Source: Promethearchaeota archaeon
GTDB taxonomy: Archaea > Asgardarchaeota > Lokiarchaeia > Sigynarchaeales > SOKP01
DNA: 11,219 bases
Direction: 5' to 3'
Assembly (NCBI GenBank): GCA_014729315.1
Contig: WJKD01000531.1
Location: 1 to 11,219, forward strand
The position numbers and the translations under genes are program-made. The notes beneath the pieces were generated by a model, which did no database searches, was not told the origin of the DNA, and saw only the letters and a list, made by a program, of their open reading frames with translations. Shown here piece by piece: positions 6,486 to 11,219 of the stretch (position 1 is its first letter; each line of letters begins with the position of its first letter).

Positions 6486-6641
6486 TTATTTAAATCCTCT
6501 GAATTCCTTTTTCTTGTTTTCGTTCTTTTCTTTTTTTTTATAACTTTCTAGCATATTCCAGGTGCTTGAGACACCCATTTTATTTAGTTTATTTCTTTCT
6601 TCCTTAACATCCTCTTGATCTGGGGCATCTTCTTCGGACAT
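6486..6641 (-). CDS. Small charged protein of 51 residues, function unknown
   Basis: This is an open reading frame of 51 codons with an ATG at 6641 and a TAA at 6486-6488. The N-terminal part is acidic (MSEEDAPDQEDVKEE), the middle has a short hydrophobic-aromatic stretch (MGVSSTWNMLESY, 22-34), and the tail is rich in Lys and Glu (KKKEKNENKKKEF, ending RGFK). I recognise no family. Evidence that it is real: a TATA-like element on the minus strand (6665-6672) centred about 27 bases before the ATG, coding-like composition in a gap otherwise empty for 390 bases, and the same direction as the two genes upstream. No membrane segment or cysteine is present. It may be a small cytosolic or nucleic-acid-binding protein. 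Confidence 0.5.
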   Translation of the reverse strand: MSEEDAPDQEDVKEERNKLNKMGVSSTWNMLESYKKKEKNENKKKEFRGFK

Positions 6642-6664
6642 AATTAATGGTATTAATCTTTCTT

Positions 6665-6672
6665 AATTTATT
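6665..6672 (-). promoter_or_regulatory. TATA-like element of the 51-residue gene
   Basis: On the minus strand this reads aataaatt, centred about 27 bases before the ATG at 6641, which suits leaderless transcription. The surrounding DNA is very AT-rich, so the match is only moderately informative. Confidence 0.35.
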
Positions 6673-6760
6673 ATTGTTTACTTAATTATAATAATGTCAA
6701 AAGAAAGTAATAAATAAGGTGAAATAGAAAAATTAATCGAAGAATTAAACCCAATTCCTA

Positions 6761-7681
6761 TCATTCATTTTCCTTCGCAACTTTCAAGGCTTCTTCGTAT
6801 GCTTCTTCAAAAAGCTGTAGATGTTGATCCCCTATTTTCACCAGAATTTTCTTATATAAGTTGGAATACGCTCCTTTAATAAACTGCACTATTCTTCCCA
6901 TACGTTTTTCAAAGATATAGAGCTTCTTCTTTTTTATCTTTTTTAGATATTTTTTAACTGCTTTATCGCATTCCATTCCCATTTTACAAAATTCGTTCCA
7001 ATAATAAGCTCTAGCTGTGTTTATAGCCTTTTCCGAATCAATTCCGTTCATCTTTTGCTCTATATGCGGGGGTAAATCAAATTTAGCATCTTCAATCAAA
7101 TTAGTTTTAATCGGAAATGGAGAGATGATTGAAACATCTATTCCTTTCTTTCTATATTCACTATAAAGAGCTTCGCAAAATCCTGCATTAGCAAATTTGG
7201 TAGTAGAATAAGGTGAGAGACCACCAACTCCTAACACACCCGCTATGGAACTTGTTACGATAATGTGTCCAAAACCTTGGGAAAGCATCATAGGTAAAAA
7301 TGCTCGAACGCAATGTATCATTCCCCATACATTCAAATCGATGATTGACCTCCATTTTTCAAGAGATAATAAATCAAATTGTCCACCAACAGCGATACCG
7401 GCGTTGTTAAATAAAAAATCAATGCTGGATAATTCTTCGAAGCATAAATCTGCCAGTTTGCTCAGATCTGAGGGATTTGACGCGTCGCAATAACTGGAAA
7501 TAATAGAAACTTCCCGATTGCTAAGCTCATCCTTTAGATTATTAACTCTTTCCACATTTATATCCGAAATTACTAAATTTGTGCCTTTATTAGCAAGTTG
7601 CATCGCAAATGATTTCCCAATACCGCTTCCTGCTCCTGTTATTACTGCTGATTTTCCCTTGTAAAATTTATTAAGTCTCAT
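6761..7681 (-). CDS. Short-chain dehydrogenase/reductase (SDR), classical type
   Basis: The protein has 306 residues. The Rossmann motif TGAGSGIG is at 15-22, D40 ends the second beta strand (VISDIN, suggesting NAD(H) rather than NADP(H)), D66 is the adenine-ring contact, NNAG is at 92-95, N117 is in DLNVWG, S145 in TSSIAG, and the catalytic Y158-x3-K162 is in PYSTTK. The full catalytic tetrad Asn-Ser-Tyr-Lys is therefore present and the enzyme should be active on an alcohol or carbonyl substrate that cannot be named from sequence. The C-terminal part after about residue 200 is longer than in minimal SDRs and basic (KKYLKKIKKKK at 244-254), perhaps for membrane or acyl-carrier contact. It lies 89 bases downstream of the alpha/beta hydrolase on the same strand. 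A weak TATA-like ctatttag precedes the ATG. Confidence 0.9.
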   Translation of the reverse strand: MRLNKFYKGKSAVITGAGSGIGKSFAMQLANKGTNLVISDINVERVNNLKDELSNREVSIISSYCDASNPSDLSKLADLCFEELSSIDFLFNNAGIAVGGQFDLLSLEKWRSIIDLNVWGMIHCVRAFLPMMLSQGFGHIIVTSSIAGVLGVGGLSPYSTTKFANAGFCEALYSEYRKKGIDVSIISPFPIKTNLIEDAKFDLPPHIEQKMNGIDSEKAINTARAYYWNEFCKMGMECDKAVKKYLKKIKKKKLYIFEKRMGRIVQFIKGAYSNLYKKILVKIGDQHLQLFEEAYEEALKVAKENE

Positions 7682-7770
7682 GATTTTTTTAATATTCTAT
7701 TCTAAATAGGCTTCATAAAATACAAATTATTTTTAATGATTATAATAGATTGGTGGAGCTTAAAATTTTA

Positions 7771-8580
7771 TTACTGAAAAAATTGTTTAATTTCTTCGTT
7801 AACCCGTGAAATTTCTTCGTCCTCAAACGGCTCGTGTTCCATGTTATCTATTATCGTAATCTCTGGATCGATATTGGAACTTTTAAAAAAATCTTTTAAT
7901 GTTGATATAGATGTTAACTTATCTTCAGTTCCGATAACGATTTTAATTTTATCAACAAATAAGTTTTTAATAGAGTCCTGTATCTGAAACTGTTTTTTAG
8001 ATAGCTCTTTTTTAGTCGTTTCTAAAAACAGTTCAATATCCTCAATTCCTCTAACGGATCCGGGTAGATATCGATTAATGTAACTTAAATTTTTCTTAAA
8101 TTCATCTCGGTACACTATTTCTTTTAGGTTTAAAATAGGACTTAATAAGAATAAGCGGTTTATTTGTTTTAATTTAGAAGATAAAATCAGCGAAACGTAA
8201 GTCCCGAAATCAAAAGAAATAATATTGATATCATTTATATTAAATATTTTTTTTTCTGCCATCTTTTTGGCAAATTTAATTAATTTTTCACCGTCTGAAA
8301 CGCAATTGTCGAGAGAAAATTCACCTTCACTTATGCTAAAGCCTCGAAAATTAAATACAATAAGAGCGTATCCTAAATCTAGAAGAACCCTATACCTTTT
8401 TATAAGTTCTTGGAGCGCCAAGAGCTGAGGAAAGCCGTGAAAATAGAAGACCAGTGGATAGGGTTTTTCGTATGCTTCTGAAGGAAAATAGAGCATTCCC
8501 CTTAATATCTCTCCATCGTTTTCAATTTGAATTTCAGTAACTTCGTAGGGTCCATCGAACTGTTTATCCTTGAATTCCAT
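7771..8580 (-). CDS. Alpha/beta hydrolase with Asp in the nucleophile position
   Basis: This 269-residue protein has the alpha/beta-hydrolase core: the oxyanion-loop motif HGFP (48-51), the strand and turn FNFRGFSISEGEF (76-88) common in esterase and peptidase-like members, the nucleophile elbow at 122-126, the acid D220 in GTEDKL, and H249 in NMEHEPF. The elbow reads S-F-D-F-G instead of G-x-S-x-G, so the nucleophile would be Asp124, as in haloalkane dehalogenases and epoxide hydrolases. The rest of the protein looks more like the esterase/peptidase branch. Either it uses an Asp nucleophile or it is a degenerate, possibly inactive, member. No signal peptide is seen; it is probably cytosolic. 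It is divergent from the PHP phosphatase gene, with 87 bases between them, and may be co-transcribed with the SDR gene. Confidence 0.85.
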   Translation of the reverse strand: MEFKDKQFDGPYEVTEIQIENDGEILRGMLYFPSEAYEKPYPLVFYFHGFPQLLALQELIKRYRVLLDLGYALIVFNFRGFSISEGEFSLDNCVSDGEKLIKFAKKMAEKKIFNINDINIISFDFGTYVSLILSSKLKQINRLFLLSPILNLKEIVYRDEFKKNLSYINRYLPGSVRGIEDIELFLETTKKELSKKQFQIQDSIKNLFVDKIKIVIGTEDKLTSISTLKDFFKSSNIDPEITIIDNMEHEPFEDEEISRVNEEIKQFFQ

Positions 8581-8602
8581 AGATATATTTTCTAATTTTC
8601 CA

Positions 8603-8610
8603 TAATAAAA
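8603..8610 (-). promoter_or_regulatory. TATA-like element of the alpha/beta hydrolase gene
   Basis: On the minus strand this reads ttttatta, centred about 27 bases before the ATG at 8580. It faces away from the promoter of the PHP gene, giving a compact divergent promoter region of 87 bases. Confidence 0.4.
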
Positions 8611-8629
8611 AATTTTATCTTACTTACAC

Positions 8630-8646
8630 CTCTAAATTAATTAGAG
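8630..8646 (+). promoter_or_regulatory. Palindrome overlapping the TATA-like element of the PHP gene
   Basis: The sequence ctctaa-attaa-ttagag is a perfect 6-bp inverted repeat with a 5-base centre. The centre and inner arms contain taaattaa, which lies about 30 bases before the ATG at 8668 and is the best TATA candidate. A dimeric repressor bound here would block that promoter, and the position within a divergent intergenic region could also affect the hydrolase gene. Confidence 0.4.
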
Positions 8647-8667
8647 CTAAATAATAGGAACGGAAAA

Positions 8668-9522
8668 ATGAGATTAGAGGACTATCATACTCACAATTTA
8701 CTATGTAATCACGCTAAGGGAAAACTAGAGGATTATGTTAAAAAAGCAATCAATAAGAAGGACTTAGATTTAATTGGTTTTAGCGACCATTTCCCTTTTG
8801 AATATTTAACGGATGTTGATAATCTACCTCACGAAGAATATGCGATGAGACTAAACCAAATTGAGGGTTATTTGTCAGCTGCTAAAAATTTAAGAAAAAA
8901 ATACAAAAATAAGATTGAGATTCGAATCGGTTTTGAAATTGATTATATTGAGAATCAGACGTCGCAATTAAACTTACATCTTTCGAAAATAAGTTCAGAT
9001 TTAGATTACATTATAGGATCTATTCACGTGCTATATTCCGATCACGGCGTATGGGGGATAGACGACAGTAGATTTTCTAAAGATTTTAACGCTATAGGTG
9101 TAGACAATGTATATTTACAATACTATTCCGTATTACGAGATATGATAAAAAATAAAGATTTTGATTTTGATATTATCGGACATTTCGATCTACCCAAAAA
9201 GTTTAATCAACTTCCGTCAATCGAGTTTAAGGAAAGGATAGAAGAAGAAGTGTCAAAAACCCTTGAACTCGCTAAGGAGAGAGATATCGTTATTGAGGTT
9301 AACACATCGGGCTTTCGAAAGGAGGTAAAAGAACAATATCCAAGCGAATCAATCATTAAAAAAATGTACGAATTGGACATTCCGACACTTTTAGGCTCTG
9401 ACTCTCACGATCCTAACGAATTAGCTTACGAATTTAAGAACATGATTAATACTTTAAAAAAAATTGGATATAAGCAATTAGCCTCTTTTAAAAGACGTAA
9501 AAGGAGTTTTATTAAGATTTAA
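8668..9522 (+). CDS. PHP-domain phosphoesterase, histidinol-phosphatase (HisJ/HisK-type) family
   Basis: The protein has 284 residues, matching the usual length of about 270. The PHP metal ligands are all visible: H7 and H9 in DYHTHN, H15 in CNHAKG, D40-H41 in GFSDH, E90 in GFEIDY, H120 in GSIH, H172 in GHFD, and D245 and H247 in GSDSH. A trinuclear metal centre that hydrolyses a phosphomonoester is expected. Histidinol phosphate is the family's classical substrate, but no other histidine gene is nearby and related PHP enzymes act on other phosphates, so the substrate is uncertain. A weak Shine-Dalgarno-like agga lies about 10 bases before the ATG. The next gene starts eight bases after the stop, suggesting an operon. 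Confidence 0.85.
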   Translation: MRLEDYHTHNLLCNHAKGKLEDYVKKAINKKDLDLIGFSDHFPFEYLTDVDNLPHEEYAMRLNQIEGYLSAAKNLRKKYKNKIEIRIGFEIDYIENQTSQLNLHLSKISSDLDYIIGSIHVLYSDHGVWGIDDSRFSKDFNAIGVDNVYLQYYSVLRDMIKNKDFDFDIIGHFDLPKKFNQLPSIEFKERIEEEVSKTLELAKERDIVIEVNTSGFRKEVKEQYPSESIIKKMYELDIPTLLGSDSHDPNELAYEFKNMINTLKKIGYKQLASFKRRKRSFIKI

Positions 9523-9530
9523 ATAAGTGG

Positions 9531-10253
9531 TTGAATTTGAATGAGAAAAAGTTTGATAAATGCGAAATTTGTGGTAAGGATCTCGTATATTTAAGTGATC
9601 TAAGCGATACTGAGAAGGTACATTGTTCATTCTGCGGGAAATTATATAAATCTAATACATTCTGTATTGATGGTCATTTTATATGTGATTCGTGTCATGC
9701 GAAAGGTCCAATACAAATTATAGAGGATTTTTGCGAAAAAACTGAACTTAAAAACCCCTTTGAAATAGCAGATAAAATAATGAAATATCCAAAATTTAAT
9801 ATGTACGGTCCAGAACATCATGTATTAGTACCGGCAGTTATATTGACAGCGTTAAAGAATAATAAAATTAAAAAACCAAATGGAAAGGAGATATCTTTTG
9901 CTGATATAAAAGAGGCAATAAGAAGATCCTCAAAGATACCTGGAGGATGGTGTGGTTTTTATGGATCATGTGGTTCTGGAATGGGTTCTGGAGTGACTAT
10001 TAGCATTTTTACTGGAGCAACCCCCTCAGATAATGAAGGTAGAACCTTAGCGAACGAGATAACCTCGAGATCATTAGCAAAAATTGCTGACGGTCTTGAA
10101 CATTGTTGTAAAAGGTCGGTAAAAATATCGATTTGTGAAGTTTTAGGTTTCTTAAACGAAAAATACAACATAAAATTAGATTATGAACCATTAAGATGTA
10201 ATTTTTCCAAACCAAACGATAAGTGTGAATATGAAAAATGTCCCTTCTTTTAG
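9531..10253 (+). CDS. Cysteine-rich DUF5714-like protein
   Basis: This 240-residue protein begins with Cys pairs C11/C14 and C32/C35 (zinc-ribbon-like), followed by C45, H49, C52, C55 and H56 (FCIDGHFICDSCH). The central block has MYGPEHH (91-97), PGGWCGFYGSCGSGMGSG (137-154), TPSDNEGR and CCKRS (192-196), and the end has a C-x8-C-x4-C tail (C223, C232, C237, CPFF). From memory, these are the hallmarks of the DUF5714 domain found in methanogens and other anaerobic archaea and bacteria, sometimes next to or fused with SAM-dependent enzymes. The function is unknown; the conserved Cys and His suggest metal or cluster binding. No ATG exists near the N-terminus, so a TTG at 9531 (or 9537) must start it. 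It is probably co-transcribed with the PHP gene eight bases upstream. Confidence 0.8.
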   Translation: MNLNEKKFDKCEICGKDLVYLSDLSDTEKVHCSFCGKLYKSNTFCIDGHFICDSCHAKGPIQIIEDFCEKTELKNPFEIADKIMKYPKFNMYGPEHHVLVPAVILTALKNNKIKKPNGKEISFADIKEAIRRSSKIPGGWCGFYGSCGSGMGSGVTISIFTGATPSDNEGRTLANEITSRSLAKIADGLEHCCKRSVKISICEVLGFLNEKYNIKLDYEPLRCNFSKPNDKCEYEKCPFF

Positions 10254-10272
10254 AAAATTGCTAAAATAATGG

Positions 10273-10310
10273 AGATATAAATAATTAGGAGTATTGCCTT
10301 ATATCTTTTT
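10273..10310 (+). terminator. Hairpin plus T run between convergent genes
   Basis: The arms agatataa (10273-10280) and ttatatct (10299-10306) are complementary over 8 bp with an 18-base loop, and the run of Ts at 10306-10310 follows directly. It would terminate the PHP-DUF5714 transcript. The right arm overlaps the stop codon of the convergent coiled-coil gene. A second small stem, ttttag/ctaaaa, overlaps the DUF5714 stop at 10248-10266. Confidence 0.45.
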
Positions 10311-11123
10311 GCTACGTAGCCAGCTTTCCATAACTAAAGAATTGAAAAACTTTATATGGGCGGGATCTCTTGTGTAAAACGCAAGATGGTTTTTATCTTT
10401 AGATCCTATAACCGCCATCAATAGCTCCTCTCCGTCTCGAACTAGCACATATCGGTCTGAGCCTTCAAAATGTCTAATTGCGATGTTATCAAAGCTCTCA
10501 TACTCCTCTAGTAGATCTATATGTTCGTCGATACCAGGATTTATTTCGCAAGAGATTTTGAGATTAACAGAAGATTTTACTTCGTAAAGATATAATTCCT
10601 GCAATTCAAGGATACTTGGAACGGCGATTGTGACACTATGGAGAGAGTTTTCCAACATCTGACGCATCTTATCGAGGATCTCGCTTTTATTTATCTTCCT
10701 ATTCGTATAATCAATAATCTTAGCATCCGATAATTCCGCACTTTCTTTTTGTAATTTCTCGTTTTCAAGTTCTAATTTCTCAATTTCAATATCCATTTTT
10801 GATAGTTCTTCGTGCAAAATTTCTGTTTCTTTAGCAAGTTCTTTGATTTTTTCTTCTTTTTCTTCTAAGACAGTTTTATCGACGGTAGCTTTACTTTTAG
10901 TTTCTAATTGGTTTTCTTTTAATTCTATAGTCTTTTCAAGCGTTTTTACCTTTTCCTCTTTTATAGAAAGCGTATTTTCTAAGGTTTTAATCTGGTCGTC
11001 CTTTAAGGAGATAGAGCCCTTCAAAGTATCTATTTGATTGTCTTTCAGTTTAAGGGAGTCTTTAAGATTATTGATGGTTTCTTCCATCAACGAGACTTTA
11101 TTCTTTATTTCTTCGTTTTCCAC
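10299..11123 (-). CDS. Coiled-coil protein with TrmB-like effector-binding domain
   Basis: The protein has 274 residues. Residues 1-135 form a long, Lys/Glu-rich coiled coil that includes four 14-residue repeats (18-73). Residues 147-274 form a globular alpha/beta domain with SVTIAVPSILEL (163-174), VNLKISCEI, DNIAIRHFEG, DRYVLVRDGEELLMAV (223-238) and a final FFNSLVMESWLRS. This pattern resembles the phospholipase-D-like ligand-binding domain of archaeal TrmB regulators, which lacks catalytic HKD residues. The winged-helix DNA-binding domain usual in TrmB is absent, so the protein is more likely a sensor or adaptor than a transcription factor. The start is GTG at 11123, with a TATA-like aaatttaaat (11151-11160) upstream; ATG at M13 is the alternative. 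No membrane segment is seen. Confidence 0.75.
   Translation of the reverse strand: MENEEIKNKVSLMEETINNLKDSLKLKDNQIDTLKGSISLKDDQIKTLENTLSIKEEKVKTLEKTIELKENQLETKSKATVDKTVLEEKEEKIKELAKETEILHEELSKMDIEIEKLELENEKLQKESAELSDAKIIDYTNRKINKSEILDKMRQMLENSLHSVTIAVPSILELQELYLYEVKSSVNLKISCEINPGIDEHIDLLEEYESFDNIAIRHFEGSDRYVLVRDGEELLMAVIGSKDKNHLAFYTRDPAHIKFFNSLVMESWLRSKKI
10905..11072 (-). repeat. Four tandem 14-residue (42-base) coding repeats
   Basis: Residues 18-73 of the coiled-coil protein consist of four units with the consensus (K/D)TL(K/E)x(S/T)(I/L)x(L/I)K(D/E)(D/N/E)(Q/K)(I/V/L), for example DTLKGSISLKDDQI and KTLEKTIELKENQL. Fourteen residues equal two heptads, so each unit extends the coil by four turns in register. 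The DNA copies have diverged at many positions, so the array is old or under selection for protein sequence. Confidence 0.7.
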
Positions 11124-11150
11124 GGTAAGTTCACGGAATTTGGATTCAAT

Positions 11151-11160
11151 AAATTTAAAT
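11151..11160 (-). promoter_or_regulatory. TATA-like element of the coiled-coil gene
   Basis: The self-complementary stretch atttaaattt is centred about 30 bases before the GTG at 11123 and supports that start codon with a very short leader. No Shine-Dalgarno sequence is visible. Confidence 0.35.
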
Positions 11161-11202
11161 TTTTGTATAATTTTTAATGTTTAAAAACACACTTCCTCAA
11201 CT

Positions 11203-11219
11203 ATGGTTAATCCCGAATC
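11203..11219 (+). CDS. Possible start of a divergent gene cut by the window edge
   Basis: An ATG at 11203 opens a plus-strand frame (MVNPE...) that runs off the end of the window. A TATA-like tttaaaaa at about 11181-11187 lies 19 bases upstream, slightly close for a leaderless start. Only five codons are visible, so this is a placeholder and no function can be given. Confidence 0.2.

Noticed and set aside
9959..10215. Two minus-strand frames inside the DUF5714-like gene
   Set aside because: They overlap each other and the conserved Cys-rich coding sequence; no features of real proteins.
1..11219. CRISPR array, tRNA/rRNA genes, insertion sequences, transposase or integrase
   Set aside because: I looked for regular repeat-spacer units, cloverleaf or conserved rRNA sequence, terminal inverted repeats and transposase motifs and saw none.

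Overview
The window is AT-rich (roughly one third G+C by eye) and looks archaeal. Several genes have a TATA-like element centred about 25-30 bases upstream of the start codon and little or no 5' leader, Shine-Dalgarno sequences are mostly absent, and some products have a strong archaeal flavour (a DUF5714-like protein and a TrmB-type ligand-sensing domain). An Asgard (Lokiarchaeia-like) or related AT-rich archaeon is my best guess. No marker gene in the window proves it.

Layout. 1-486 is non-coding and holds three consecutive inverted repeats. It is followed by a stand-alone CheY-like receiver (487-861) and a 318-base non-coding gap. From 1180 to 6370 lies the main attraction: five related membrane proteins, each with N-terminal hydrophobic segments and a C-terminal left-handed beta-helix (hexapeptide-repeat, acyltransferase-like) domain. 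They form two subfamilies, A and B, in the order A1-B1, then A2-B2-B3. The two blocks are separated by one gene on the opposite strand for a YkgJ-type cysteine-cluster protein (3005-3490). A1 and A2 align without gaps over about 257 residues, with about 58% identity by hand count. B1 and B2 are similarly close; B3 is more distant. This indicates duplication of an A-B pair followed by divergence.

From 6486 to 8580 three genes lie on the minus strand: an alpha/beta hydrolase whose nucleophile position is Asp instead of Ser, a short-chain dehydrogenase, and an unlisted 51-residue charged small protein. Divergently from the hydrolase come a PHP-domain histidinol-phosphatase-like phosphoesterase (8668-9522) and a cysteine-rich DUF5714-like protein (9531-10253), probably co-transcribed. 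The window closes with a minus-strand protein (10299-11123) that joins a coiled coil of four 14-residue repeats to a TrmB-like effector-binding domain without a DNA-binding domain. A possible divergent gene start lies at the right edge.

Functionally, the A and B proteins resemble the two halves of the membrane-embedded C-terminal domain of Pls-type (epsilon-poly-lysine synthetase-like) NRPS proteins and other beta-helix acyltransferases. I infer a membrane-bound acyl-transfer or scaffold complex of unknown substrate. The dehydrogenase, hydrolase and phosphatase could belong to the same or to unrelated metabolism; the sequence does not decide this.
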